DNA from: Spartobacteria bacterium
GTDB taxonomy: Bacteria > Verrucomicrobiota > Verrucomicrobiia > Chthoniobacterales > UBA10450
DNA: 64,000 nucleotides
Reading direction: 5' to 3'
Assembly (NCBI GenBank): GCA_003169695.1
Contig: PNAS01000034.1
Location: 96,202-160,201, forward strand
This document shows positions 18,558-26,960 of this stretch, in pieces (within the stretch, counting starts at the first letter, position 1; each line of letters starts with the position of its first letter). Made by a program: the position numbers and the translations under genes. Below the pieces are notes generated by a model. It saw only the letters and a program-made list of their open reading frames with translations. It had not been told where the DNA came from and ran no database searches.

Positions 18558-19399
18558 AATGAGGCTTCAGCTAACTCCGGTTTTTCCATGTCCGCGGCGG
18601 ACGGCGATTGGAATGGATTGAAATTCAGCAGTTCAATCGTGCCGTCGAAATTCTCGACGAGAGCCGAGCAGGTCTCGACCCAATCGCCGCAGTTATAGTA
18701 GGTGACCGCGCCGACTTGCCGGATTCCGGCGCTGTGAATGTGGCCGCACAGGACGGCGTCGACCGCGTATCTCTCCGCGTATCGCACGATCGCTTTTTCA
18801 AATTCGCCGATGAAATTGACGGCGTCTTTGACGCGCTTCTTCGCATACGCGCTGAGCGACCAATAGCCGAGGCCGAAGCGGCGGCGCACGAAATTGATGA
18901 GTGGATTCAGCGAAAGCAAAAACTGGTAACCAAGGTCGCCGGCGAACGCGAGCCAGCGCGCATTTTGCACGACGGCATCCAGCTCATGGCCGTGAATAAT
19001 CAGAATGCGTCGCCCATCGGCGGTGGTGTGGACGAAATGTTTTGCGATCGCGATATGGCCGTAGTAACCGCAAAAGCCTCCGAGGAATTCGTCGTGATTG
19101 CCGGGGATGTAAACGATGCGCGTGCCTTTGCGCGATTTGCGCAGGAGTTTTTGGATGACGTCGTTGTGCTGCTGCGGCCAAAAAATTCCACGCCGCATCT
19201 GCCAGACATCGATCAGATCGCCGACGATGTAGAGCGTCTCGAAATCGTGATCGCGCAGGAATTCCAGGAACGCTCCGGCGTTGCTGCTACGCGTCCCAAG
19301 GTGCAGGTCGGAAATCCAAGCCGTGCGCAGGCTGCGGAGCGCCGGCGCCCTAACGACGCGGAGGTTCCGGATGCGGGTTGGTGGATCGAGCGTCTGCAT
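18554..19399 (-). CDS. UDP-2,3-diacylglucosamine pyrophosphatase-like metallophosphoesterase
   Basis: The calcineurin-type motifs are in order: SDLHLG (D-x-H), VGDLIDVW (GD-x-x-D), GNHDEFLG (GNHD), IHGHELD and CGHIHSAG. The family resembles LpxH/LpxG, which cleave UDP-2,3-diacylglucosamine in lipid A synthesis; many paralogues of about 280 residues exist whose substrate has not been shown. It is the first gene of a five-gene minus-strand operon ending with arsC. The link between lipid A, peptidoglycan and arsenic genes is odd and may only reflect a shared promoter. Confidence 0.85.
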   Translation of the reverse strand: MQTLDPPTRIRNLRVVRAPALRSLRTAWISDLHLGTRSSNAGAFLEFLRDHDFETLYIVGDLIDVWQMRRGIFWPQQHNDVIQKLLRKSRKGTRIVYIPGNHDEFLGGFCGYYGHIAIAKHFVHTTADGRRILIIHGHELDAVVQNARWLAFAGDLGYQFLLSLNPLINFVRRRFGLGYWSLSAYAKKRVKDAVNFIGEFEKAIVRYAERYAVDAVLCGHIHSAGIRQVGAVTYYNCGDWVETCSALVENFDGTIELLNFNPFQSPSAADMEKPELAEASL

Positions 19400-19625
19400 T
19401 TTTCCCCTCCGAAAAATAGCAGGCGCGGCATCCTTCCGACAAAGTGAGTTTTGTTACGTTTCTGTGTCGAAAATGGTTGGAATTCTTGCGGGACGCGACT
19501 GCTCCGAAGAATCCAGGAACCACCATAACGGACTTGACGCGCCGATTAGGGCTCTCGTTGATGCCCGAGCGATCCGAATTCAGGTGAGGCATTGACGATA
19601 AGCTTGGGCTCATTAACGTTAGATC

Positions 19626-19727
19626 AGGGCAATGGAGTTTGCCTTCCCGGGTGCCGGGAAAACCGCCTGACCGGTTCAGAGCTAATGACTCCTGTTTAGC
19701 GCAGCGATGCGCGGCAGGAGTTTTATT
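19626..19727 (+). ncRNA. Fluoride riboswitch (crcB RNA) with overlapping terminator
   Basis: The aptamer runs from about 19626 to 19693: GGGCAATGGAGTTTGCC, a GC hairpin around CCCGGGTGCCGGG, AAAACCGCC, and the pseudoknot segment AGCTAATGACTCCTG. All conserved crcB-motif parts are in place. The tail ACTCCTG (19688-19694) can instead pair with CAGGAGT (19715-19721), giving a hairpin followed by TTTTATT, a plausible terminator. The same 3' arm contains the crcB ribosome site GGCAGGAG, so folding may also block translation. Fluoride binding would free the aptamer and allow expression. Confidence 0.93.
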
Positions 19728-20116
19728 ATGCTCAGTTATCTTCGGGTCGGCAAAGGTGGTGCAATCGGAAGCGCCGCGCGTTTCTGGATCTCGGGCGTGG
19801 TAGCGCAGCGCTACGGGCAGACTTTTCCGTACGGGACTCTCACGGTGAACGTCACCGGTTCGTTCATTATCGGCTTCTTCGCTGCGCTGACTGATCCGGA
19901 AGGACGGTGGCTTGTGAGCCCTTCATTTCGTGAATTCTTCATGATCGGCGTTTGCGGAGGTTACACGACATTTTCGTCGTTTAGCCTGCAAACACTCTCG
20001 TTCGCTCAGGAGGGCGAGTGGTTGCGCGCGGCACCAACGCCATCGCGTCTTTTGCTTTTTGTCTGCTTGCCGTCTGGCTCGGACACTTCTCTGTCTCGAT
20101 GATTAACAAACCGTAA
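19728..20116 (+). pseudogene. crcB: Fluoride exporter CrcB/Fluc, frameshifted near the C-terminus
   Basis: Residues 1-105 are standard CrcB: GGAIGSAARFWISG, FPYGTLTVNVTGSFIIGFFAAL and GVCGGYTTFSSFSLQTL. The open frame then ends at 20102 with a sequence unlike CrcB (APTPSRLLLFVCL). Adding one base at the GG near 20031 restores GTNAIASFAFCLLAVWLGHF, the expected fourth membrane helix, and gives a stop at 20116, 9 bp before the next ATG. So a one-base loss has occurred, either in the genome or in the assembly. The start at 19728 is set by GGAG at 19717-19720. It is the first gene under the fluoride riboswitch. Confidence 0.87.
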
Positions 20117-20125
20117 GGAGAAACT

Positions 20126-20473
20126 ATGCAAATTCCCAAAGACGCAATGTTGTTGCGGATCTTCATCGGCGAAAGCGACCGCTGGAAACATGGCCCGTTG
20201 TACGAAGCGATCGTTCTGAAAGCGCGCGAGCGCCATCTCGCGGGCGCGACCGTCTTGCGCGGACCGATGGGCTTTGGCGCCGCGAGCCGGATTCACACCG
20301 CCAAGATTCTGCGGCTCTCTATGGACCTGCCGATTGTGATCGAGATCGTCGACAGTGAGGAAAAGGTGAACGGCTTTCTGCCGGACCTCGAAGAGATGAT
20401 TGGCGGCGGTCTCGTCACGCTGGAGAAAATCAAAGTCATTCATTACCGCCACGAACGACCAGAGTCGGAATAA
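20126..20473 (+). CDS. DUF190 (PII-like fold) protein of the fluoride operon
   Basis: This 115-residue protein matches DUF190: MLLRIFIGESDRWKHGPLYEAIVLKARERHLAGATVLRGPMGFGAASRIHT followed by LPIVIEIVDSEEKVNGFL and GLVTLEKIKVIHYR. The fold is like the PII signal proteins. DUF190 genes often accompany or fuse with crcB, so a role in fluoride response is likely, but how it acts is not known. The ribosome site AAGGAG overlaps the restored crcB stop, and the antiporter gene begins 6 bp after its end. Confidence 0.88.
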   Translation: MQIPKDAMLLRIFIGESDRWKHGPLYEAIVLKARERHLAGATVLRGPMGFGAASRIHTAKILRLSMDLPIVIEIVDSEEKVNGFLPDLEEMIGGGLVTLEKIKVIHYRHERPESE

Positions 20474-20479
20474 CGAGGC

Positions 20480-21670
20480 ATGTTTCAAAACATCTGGTTT
20501 GTCGCCGCCGTTTGGATGGGCCTCGCCCTGGTCGCGAGTCTCGTCTCGATCTGGGCCGGAATTTCTGTCGCGCTGATCGAGATATTCGTCGGTGTCCTCG
20601 CCGGAAATCTTTTCCATCTTCAGGCGAACAATGAGTGGATCGGCTTTCTGGCGATGCTGGGCAGCGGCGTATTGACGTTTCTCGCCGGAGCCGAAATCGA
20701 CCCGCGCTCGCTCAAGGAGAATCTGCGCGCGAGCGCACTTATCGGCTTCATCTCGTTCGCGGTGCCTTTTGCGGTGGTGTGGCTTTTCGCCCAATTTGTC
20801 CTCGGCTGGTCGCTTCATCAGGCGCAGATCGCGGGCATCGCGCTTTCGACGACTTCGGTAGCGGTCGTTTATGCTGTAATGATTGAAGGCGGATACAGCG
20901 ACACGGCGATGGGGAAAATGATTCTCGCCGCGTGTTTCATTACCGATTTTGGGACTGTGCTCGCGCTCGGCGGACTCTTCGCAAACTTCAACGTGTGGCT
21001 GCTTGTCTTCGTCGCCGTCATGTGCGTCGTGCTTTGGTTTATGCCGACGTGGACGAAATCGATCATCGACCGCCTCGGAGCGTCGCGCGTGAGCGAACCG
21101 GAGGTGAAGTTCATCTTTTTTGTCTTGTTCTTTCTCGGCGGCCTTGCCACTGCCGCGAAGAGTGAAGCGGTTCTTCCCGCGTATCTCGTGGGACTGGTGG
21201 TGGCGGGTGTGTTCTTGCGTGACAAAACCCTGGTCCATCGCATGCGCAGCATCGCGTTCGCAATGTTTACTCCTTTCTATTTTATTCGCGCTGGCCTCTA
21301 CGTCTCTCTTCCCGCTCTCTGGCCTGCATTCGCGATTGTCGCCGGTCTGCTGTTACTCAAAATGGTGACGAAGGTCGTCGGGGTCTGGCCGCTTGCGCGA
21401 ATGCACTTCATGAGTAAGCGCGAAGCTACCTACACAACGCTTCTCATGGCGACCGGGCTGACCTTCGGCACGATTTCCGCGCTCTTTGGATTCCAGAATA
21501 AGATCATCGACCAGCGACAGTACACCATCCTCGTGACTGTAGTTATCCTGAGCGCGTTTGTGCCCACACTTTTCGCGCAGAAATTTTTCCAGCCGACGAA
21601 AGATGCCATGCACGCCTGGGGCCGCCTTTATCGCCGCAGGCTCGCGATTCAATCAGTCGAAGACACGTGA
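20480..21670 (+). CDS. CPA2-family cation:proton antiporter
   Basis: This 396-residue protein has about 12 membrane helices and the Na/H exchanger core pattern: GVLAGNLFHL, FLAGAEIDPRSLKENLRAS (conserved acidic pair region), SLHQAQIAGIALSTTSVAVVYAVM and AACFITDFGTVLALGGLF. The regulatory TrkA domains of KefB/KefC are absent. It is the third gene in the fluoride-switched operon; such antiporters could exchange protons or sodium to counter acidification as HF enters. That role is inferred from position. Its stop overlaps the next GTG start (GTGA). Confidence 0.88.
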   Translation: MFQNIWFVAAVWMGLALVASLVSIWAGISVALIEIFVGVLAGNLFHLQANNEWIGFLAMLGSGVLTFLAGAEIDPRSLKENLRASALIGFISFAVPFAVVWLFAQFVLGWSLHQAQIAGIALSTTSVAVVYAVMIEGGYSDTAMGKMILAACFITDFGTVLALGGLFANFNVWLLVFVAVMCVVLWFMPTWTKSIIDRLGASRVSEPEVKFIFFVLFFLGGLATAAKSEAVLPAYLVGLVVAGVFLRDKTLVHRMRSIAFAMFTPFYFIRAGLYVSLPALWPAFAIVAGLLLLKMVTKVVGVWPLARMHFMSKREATYTTLLMATGLTFGTISALFGFQNKIIDQRQYTILVTVVILSAFVPTLFAQKFFQPTKDAMHAWGRLYRRRLAIQSVEDT

Positions 21671-22128
21671 AGAGATCAACGAGCCGATCGATCGAACTGA
21701 GCGACAATCATCGCCGCAGCATCTCGATTGTCTTGCAACTGGTCGATAAGGCGCTTTGCGAATGGGATGCCTGGATCGATCGGCCGCAGCCGGCCGGCGT
21801 AATGTATCAACAACAGGATACGTTTTCATCAACGCAGAAGAAAAAGCTCCGCCAGAAAAGCTCGATAGTGCGCCAACACATCCTGCGCTTGCGCGACGAT
21901 CTTCGACTCGAGCCCAGCAGGCCGGCTAGCTCGCAGATGGTTGTCGGCCAGGCCACCATCCTTTGGGAAATGCTGGCCGAGCTCAACAGCCGTTCTCTGG
22001 AGGGATACGGGCGGGTTCCGGAAGAACTGGCGCATTATCTCGATCCAATCGGAGAACAGCTCGCGGCGGAAATGAATGAAATATCGTTTTTGTTTTCCCG
22101 ACCGAGTGTCACCACTGCCGATGAATGA
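21667..22128 (+). CDS. Hypothetical protein at the end of the fluoride operon
   Basis: The protein is 153 residues, soluble and probably helical, with LSDNHRRSISIVLQLVDKALCEWDAWID near the N-terminus and QATILWEMLAELNSRSLEGYG further on. I recognise no family. The GTG start overlaps the antiporter stop by 4 bases, so it is translationally coupled to an operon controlled by the fluoride riboswitch. That makes a fluoride or ion stress role possible, without other evidence. Confidence 0.65.
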   Translation: MKRSTSRSIELSDNHRRSISIVLQLVDKALCEWDAWIDRPQPAGVMYQQQDTFSSTQKKKLRQKSSIVRQHILRLRDDLRLEPSRPASSQMVVGQATILWEMLAELNSRSLEGYGRVPEELAHYLDPIGEQLAAEMNEISFLFSRPSVTTADE

Positions 22129-22228
22129 TCCCGGCGACCGACGTACTCGAGAACGGCAGAGCTCGTTTCGCTCTCTCTGAACGATCGGTTGCGGCTGCAC
22201 TCCGCCGGCCTGGCGCTATGGTTGCGGT

Positions 22229-22576
22229 GTGAAATCGGCCATCCTGTTCCGCACCGCGCTCCTTCTCATCCTCTCCAACACGTTCATGACCTTCGCCTGG
22301 TATGCACACCTGCGAAACTGGAACGACAAAAAGTGGTATATCGCAGCGCTCCTGAGCTGGGGCATCGCCCTCTTTGAATACCTGTTTCAAGTTCCTGCCA
22401 ACCGGCTCGGCTATACGACGCTGAGCCTGGCCCAGCTGAAGGTCTTGCAGGAAATCATCACGCTATCGGTCTTTGCTCCGTTTGCCGTTCTCTACATGAA
22501 TCAGCCCATTAAGCTCGACTACCTTTGGTCAGGACTCTGCCTGGCCGGGGCCGCCTACTTCATGTTTCGCTCCTGA
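22229..22576 (+). CDS. DMT-family small membrane protein (DUF486)
   Basis: The 115-residue protein has four membrane helices: ILFRTALLLILSNTFMTFAWYAHL, WYIAALLSWGIALFEYLFQVPANRLGY, LSLAQLKVLQEIITLSVFAPFAVLYM and YLWSGLCLAGAAYFMFRS. This is the DUF486 subgroup of the drug/metabolite transporter superfamily, half-size members that probably dimerise. No substrate is known. It starts with GTG and stands 100 bp after the fluoride operon. Confidence 0.83.
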   Translation: MKSAILFRTALLLILSNTFMTFAWYAHLRNWNDKKWYIAALLSWGIALFEYLFQVPANRLGYTTLSLAQLKVLQEIITLSVFAPFAVLYMNQPIKLDYLWSGLCLAGAAYFMFRS

Positions 22577-22676
22577 ATCACGGAGCGCAGCGACCCGAAC
22601 ACGTTCGGAAACACGACGAAGGACCGGCGAGAAAATTTCTTGCGTTGGGTAAGCAATCCGCAGAATCTAGGAACCG

Positions 22677-23009
22677 ATGCAACGCCAGTTGATGCAGCCT
22701 TTGGCGACCTCGGTGATTCGCGGCGCAATCGCGAGCTGGGTATGCGCCGCGTTTCTGTTGGCGCTTGCACTCAGCGTCTCGCCGCGCTGGCACGAACTGG
22801 TTCACCCCGACGCGAAGTTCGCTCAGCATGAATGCGCGGTCACGCTCATCGGTTCCGGCACTTATCAGCAAACGACCCCTGCGCCCCTTTTTGTAGCCCC
22901 TGTCCCCGCCCTTCAGTTTTGTTTCATCCCGGCGTTGCGCCCAGTTTGGGTCGCCTCGCCCTTTCTCGGCGCGCGCATTTTCGAACACGCGCCGCCGGCG
23001 CTCGCCTAA
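22677..23009 (+). CDS. Small exported His/Cys-containing protein, DUF2946-like
   Basis: A long N-terminal hydrophobic segment (AIASWVCAAFLLALALSVSP) precedes RWHELVHPDAKFAQHEC, a His/Cys cluster seen in small proteins that come with metal-related TonB receptors, then a Pro/Ala-rich tail. 110 residues. DUF2946-like proteins are often near copper or other metal transport genes; whether this one binds metal is unproven. It lies 158 bp before a TonB-dependent receptor on the same strand. Confidence 0.6.
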   Translation: MQRQLMQPLATSVIRGAIASWVCAAFLLALALSVSPRWHELVHPDAKFAQHECAVTLIGSGTYQQTTPAPLFVAPVPALQFCFIPALRPVWVASPFLGARIFEHAPPALA

Positions 23010-23167
23010 GCACGGGCTCTAGCCGCGTTCTCGCGCGGAGTATCGGCGTCTCGGTTCCTCGCGCGTCTTGCGGCACGAATTTCGTGCACGCCCACCCACC
23101 ATTGCGGCCTCGCCTTGCGAACGCCGCATCAACCGCACTCACAAAATGATCTTCCAAAACTTTATCC

Positions 23168-25285
23168 ATGAAAAAATTTGTTATTACAGCAGCAGCACTG
23201 CTCGCCGTTGCGAGCTTTGCTGCGGCCCAGGATGCCGTTCAACCAGCGGCTTCTCCCACATCGGTCGCCACCGCCGAGACTGAACGCGTCGTCGTCCAAA
23301 GCGAGGCGCTCGACGTTTCACGCGAGCAGATTGTCCCGAGCCTCGGCGCCACGCGTTACACGGTCGGGCCCGACCGGCTGGATTCGCAGGCCCAAGGGGA
23401 AAACGCGTCTTTCAACCAAACCATTCTGCGCTTCCCCGGCGTGGCGCAGGATTCATTTGGACAACTGCACGTCCGCGGCGAGCACGCCAACCTGCAATAC
23501 CGCATCGACGACGTGCTCTTGCCCGAAAGCATTCCTGGTTTTGGCCAGGAGCTCGAGACGCGTTTCGCCGACAATATCTCGCTCATCACGGGCGCGCTGC
23601 CGGCGCAGTTCGGTTTTCGCACGACCGGCGTAATCGACATCCACACCAAAAGCGGAGCCGCCTTTCAACAAAGCGAAGCGTCCGTTTACGTCGGAAGTTT
23701 CGACACGATCAAGCCGAGCTTCGAGTCCGGAAGCGTCATCGGGAAACTCAGTTCCTACGTTTCGACCAGCTATTTGCACAGCGGCATCGGCATTGAGAAT
23801 CCGACCGGCAGCAGCAATCCGATCCACGACAACACCGATCAGGACAAACTGTTCGGCTATTTCTCCTACATCTTTGATGAGACGAGCCGCCTGACGCTTC
23901 TCCTGAGCGGCAATCACAGCGACTTCCAGATCCCGAATAATCCGGGGCAAACGGGCGCATTCACCGATATGGGAAGATCGACTTTCGATTCGTCGAAACT
24001 CGACGAAAACCAGACCGAACAATCGTCCTACGCGATCCTCACCTATCAGAAGACAGTGGACGATTTCAGCATGCAGGCGTCCATCTTCACACGTTACAGT
24101 TCAGTGTTGTTCCGGCCGGACGACGTTGGCGATCTGATTTTCAACGGCGTTGCTTCGCGCGTCGATCGTGACATTCTTTCAAACGGCGTCGAGTTGGACG
24201 CGAGCTACAAGCTCAACGACCAGCACACGCTTCGCGGCGGTCTTCTTTTCAGCGAACAGCACGCCACCGTCGGGACGGCCACGCTCGTGTTTCCCGTCGA
24301 TGCAAACGGCAATCAGACGAGCGACGTACCGCTCAACATCGTCGATAACAGCGACAAATATGGCTACTTCTACGGCTTCTATGTGCAGGACGAATGGAAA
24401 CCGTTCGAGCAGCTCACAATCAATTTCGGAGGCCGCCTCGACTTCGTGAATGCGTTCGTCAGCGAAAACCAACTCAGCCCGCGACTTAACATTGTTTACG
24501 AACCGTTCAAGGGCACCGTCATTCACGGCGGCTATGCACGCTACTTCACCCCGCCCCCTTTGGAGAATGTCGATCAAAGCACGATTGCTAAATTCGCTGG
24601 CACGACGAACGAATCGGCCATTACCAACGATTCGCCGGTTACGTCCGAGCGAGCGCACTATTTCGATGTCGGCGTGACGCAAAAAATCGCCGAAGGATTC
24701 AACGTCGGACTGGACGGTTTCTATAAGAGTTCGCACTCGACGCTCGACGAAGGCCAGTTCGGCCAGGCGCTCATCCTTTCGTCCTTTAACTACAAGCGCG
24801 GCGAAATCTACGGCGGCGAAATTACTTCCAGTTACGATCACGGCCCGTTCTCCGCCTACTTGAACGCCGGCTACGAATGGGCGCGGGGAACGCAGGTCAG
24901 CTCCGCACAATTTCTCTTCGATCCCGCTGAACTCGCCTACATCAACAACCATTGGGTTTTTCTCGACCACGACCAGCGTTTCACCGCGTCTACCGGAGTT
25001 TCCTACACCTGGAACGATTGGAAGGCGGCGGTTGACGGCCTTTACGGCAACGGGCTTCGGCGTGGTTTCGCCAATACTCAGAAGAATCCTCCTTATGAGA
25101 CGTTCAATCTCAGCCTGCAACGCCGGTTCAAGCTCACCGAAAAAACTTCCGTCGTCGTGCGCTTCGATGTCGTGAATTTATTGGATAAAATTTACGAACT
25201 GCGTGACGGCAGTGGCATCGGTGTCGGCGCGCCGCAGTTCGGCCAGCGTCGCGGGTTCTACGGCTCGGTCGCCTTCGACTTCTAG
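23168..25285 (+). CDS. TonB-dependent receptor, 705 aa
   Basis: A signal peptide (MKKFVITAAALLAVASFAAA) leads to a plug domain (residues about 60-170) with FNQTILRFPGVAQDSFGQLHVRG, YRIDDVLLPESIPG and GALPAQFGFRTTGVIDIHTKSG, then a 22-strand barrel that ends with the aromatic terminus FYGSVAFDF. Such receptors import iron complexes, cobalamin, metals or oligosaccharides through the outer membrane using TonB energy. The substrate is not evident; the nearby DmeF-like exporter and the His/Cys protein suggest metal. No ExbBD genes are nearby. Confidence 0.9.
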   Translation: MKKFVITAAALLAVASFAAAQDAVQPAASPTSVATAETERVVVQSEALDVSREQIVPSLGATRYTVGPDRLDSQAQGENASFNQTILRFPGVAQDSFGQLHVRGEHANLQYRIDDVLLPESIPGFGQELETRFADNISLITGALPAQFGFRTTGVIDIHTKSGAAFQQSEASVYVGSFDTIKPSFESGSVIGKLSSYVSTSYLHSGIGIENPTGSSNPIHDNTDQDKLFGYFSYIFDETSRLTLLLSGNHSDFQIPNNPGQTGAFTDMGRSTFDSSKLDENQTEQSSYAILTYQKTVDDFSMQASIFTRYSSVLFRPDDVGDLIFNGVASRVDRDILSNGVELDASYKLNDQHTLRGGLLFSEQHATVGTATLVFPVDANGNQTSDVPLNIVDNSDKYGYFYGFYVQDEWKPFEQLTINFGGRLDFVNAFVSENQLSPRLNIVYEPFKGTVIHGGYARYFTPPPLENVDQSTIAKFAGTTNESAITNDSPVTSERAHYFDVGVTQKIAEGFNVGLDGFYKSSHSTLDEGQFGQALILSSFNYKRGEIYGGEITSSYDHGPFSAYLNAGYEWARGTQVSSAQFLFDPAELAYINNHWVFLDHDQRFTASTGVSYTWNDWKAAVDGLYGNGLRRGFANTQKNPPYETFNLSLQRRFKLTEKTSVVVRFDVVNLLDKIYELRDGSGIGVGAPQFGQRRGFYGSVAFDF

Positions 25286-25373
25286 AACTTCATTCGGCCT
25301 TTATTCGTCAGCCGCTGGAGCCAGGGTCCAATCCCCTTCTCTAGTTCTCTTCGGCGGCGACGGATGAGCCACA

Positions 25374-25754
25374 ATGAAAACGCCAGCGGAAATCGCCAAT
25401 CATCCGAAGGCGCGCCTTCACCGGGAGCTTGTCGAGACACTCCGCGCATCCGGAAGCATGAAAGGAGCGGAGCAGACCTGGATTCGTCTGAGGCTGAATG
25501 CGCGTCTCTGGAAGCGGATTGTCACCTATGGGCTCGGCCTGCGTGAGCGGCAGCTGCAGTTGAACAAAATTGCGTTCCCAGATGCCAACGCCGCGGAGGT
25601 CGATGCTGCGCTGCAAGCTGGAAATAATCTAAACAGGCTGCATGAGCTTGCCTGTGGGCGCGCTTCAATTGCCAGCGATTCGGCCGGTCATTACAACATA
25701 GGAAGCAGAGGGCTGAAAATCATAAGGCACGCGACTGCAATCAAGACCAACTAG
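25374..25754 (+). CDS. Hypothetical protein, 126 aa
   Basis: A hydrophilic protein with LVETLRASGSMKGAEQTWIRLRLNARLWKRIV and AGNNLNRLHELACGRA. The GNNLNRL segment faintly recalls MobC-type relaxosome proteins but there is no other mobilisation gene nearby, so this is not claimed. It overlaps the 3' end of the convergent CDF exporter by 4 bp. It is probably real because the frame is clean and the composition protein-like, but without a recognised family. Confidence 0.45.
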   Translation: MKTPAEIANHPKARLHRELVETLRASGSMKGAEQTWIRLRLNARLWKRIVTYGLGLRERQLQLNKIAFPDANAAEVDAALQAGNNLNRLHELACGRASIASDSAGHYNIGSRGLKIIRHATAIKTN

Positions 25755-26704
25755 CCAATCGCGTGAGACGACTCGTGGTCGTGGCATTGTTGGGTCTCGA
25801 TCGTGACGTGGACGAGCTCATCGTGCTCGCGAAGAAGAGAGCGATAGCTCTCGCACGTCCTCGGCTCGTGCGCGACGATGGAAACGATCGCTGCGAATTT
25901 GCCGCTGCCGACCTGCCAGACATGCAGATCGGTCACGATCGAATCGTTATCGCTTTCGATCGCGCGACGAATTTCGTCCGGCAAATCTGAAGTTGGTGGC
26001 GTGACATCGAGCAGGATCACCCCGGTATCGCGCAAAAGCGTGTAGGCCCACGAAAAGACAACACCGCTCCCTACGATTCCAACGACAGGATCCAGCCACG
26101 ACCAGCCGAAGAATTTACCCGAAGTCAAAGCGGTGATCGCGAGGACGCTCGTGAACGCGTCCGCCAACACGTGCAAGTAGGCGGCGCGCAGGTTGAGATC
26201 GTGATGATGATCCTGGGCGGACCCGTGCGCGTGGCCATGGTGATGGTGCGGATCCCCTTTGAGAAGGAAAGCGCAAACAAGATTTACGCAAAGACCGAGG
26301 GAGGCGATCCCGATGGCTTCGTTAAAATGAATCGATAACGGCGAAAAAAGTCGATGAACCGATTCACCGGCCATGAGCAGAGCGATGACTGACAGGACGA
26401 TGGCGCTGGCGAAGCCGCCGAGCACACCGACCTTACCCGTGCCGAAGCTGAAGCGGATGTCGGCGGAATGCCGGCGCGTGAAGTGGTACGCAACCGCAGC
26501 CATAATGAATGCGATGGCGTGCGTGCTCATGTGCCAGCCATCTGCCAGCAACGCCATTGAATGCGACATGACGCCGGCCGTGATCTCCAGAAGCATCATC
26601 GCAACCGTGATGACAATCACCGCCCGAGTGCGTCGCTCTGCCTGTGAAAAATCGTGCGTAAAATCGTGGGAGTGCCGGAATTGAGACTGATCGGACCGAT
26701 GCAT
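25751..26704 (-). CDS. dmeF: Cation diffusion facilitator, DmeF-like metal exporter
   Basis: The 317-residue transporter has six membrane helices with the metal-site residues in ALLADGWHMSTHAIAFIMAAVAYHF and LNLRAAYLHVLADAFTSVLAIT. A His-rich loop (DPHHHHGHAHGSAQDHHHD) separates TM4 and TM5 and the cytoplasmic C-terminal domain ends ETQQCHDHESSHAIG. CDF proteins exchange Zn, Co, Ni, Cd or Fe for protons. The WH-TH and HADA arrangement resembles DmeF (cobalt/nickel) more than ZitB, so the symbol is tentative. It is the only gene of its strand here and faces the Tat-hemerythrin genes across a 256-bp gap. Confidence 0.83.
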   Translation of the reverse strand: MHRSDQSQFRHSHDFTHDFSQAERRTRAVIVITVAMMLLEITAGVMSHSMALLADGWHMSTHAIAFIMAAVAYHFTRRHSADIRFSFGTGKVGVLGGFASAIVLSVIALLMAGESVHRLFSPLSIHFNEAIGIASLGLCVNLVCAFLLKGDPHHHHGHAHGSAQDHHHDLNLRAAYLHVLADAFTSVLAITALTSGKFFGWSWLDPVVGIVGSGVVFSWAYTLLRDTGVILLDVTPPTSDLPDEIRRAIESDNDSIVTDLHVWQVGSGKFAAIVSIVAHEPRTCESYRSLLREHDELVHVTIETQQCHDHESSHAIG

Positions 26705-26783
26705 GCCTTACTTTACTACAAGGCTGCCGCCGGCAAGAGCCGAGCACGTTCAATTCATCGTGTTTGCGTGCCGTTTCTCCAGG

Positions 26784-26850
26784 GCAAAACAAGAGCGCCC
26801 GGCCGAATTTCTCCAGCCAGGCTTCGTTTTAACTATCAGCCGCGCCTATT
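26784..26850. repeat. Diverged copy of the terminator-like repeat found at 28994
   Basis: The segment from AAAACAAGAGC (26785) to CGTTTTAACTATCAGCCGCG aligns with 28994-29056 over about 60 bases at roughly four matches in five. In this copy the central hairpin is degraded. It lies between the divergent starts of the CDF exporter and the Tat-signal gene. Confidence 0.5.
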
Positions 26851-26960
26851 TGTGTCCTTGTGTAATCCGATGCATGCTTCGCGACAGGTGTCAGTTGCGG
26901 CCAGAAAAGCCGCCGGAGGCGATTTTTGAGCGACAGAGTGATTGGAGGACTCTAACGACC

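Noticed and set aside
20006-21238. Long minus-strand open frame of 410 codons opposite the antiporter
   Set aside because: It is the antisense shadow of DUF190 and the CPA2 antiporter, with extreme charge (RDR, DEH runs) and no recognisable domain.
22577-23167. Cobalamin or other riboswitch before the TonB receptor
   Set aside because: No B12-box or other known aptamer core is visible; most of this stretch is occupied by the small exported protein gene.
24179-25120. Minus-strand frame of 313 codons inside the TonB receptor
   Set aside because: Shadow of the receptor barrel; valine- and arginine-rich with no known motif.
25374-25754. MobC-type mobilisation protein
   Set aside because: Only the GNNLNRL segment is similar; no relaxase, oriT or plasmid gene is nearby, so it was kept as hypothetical.
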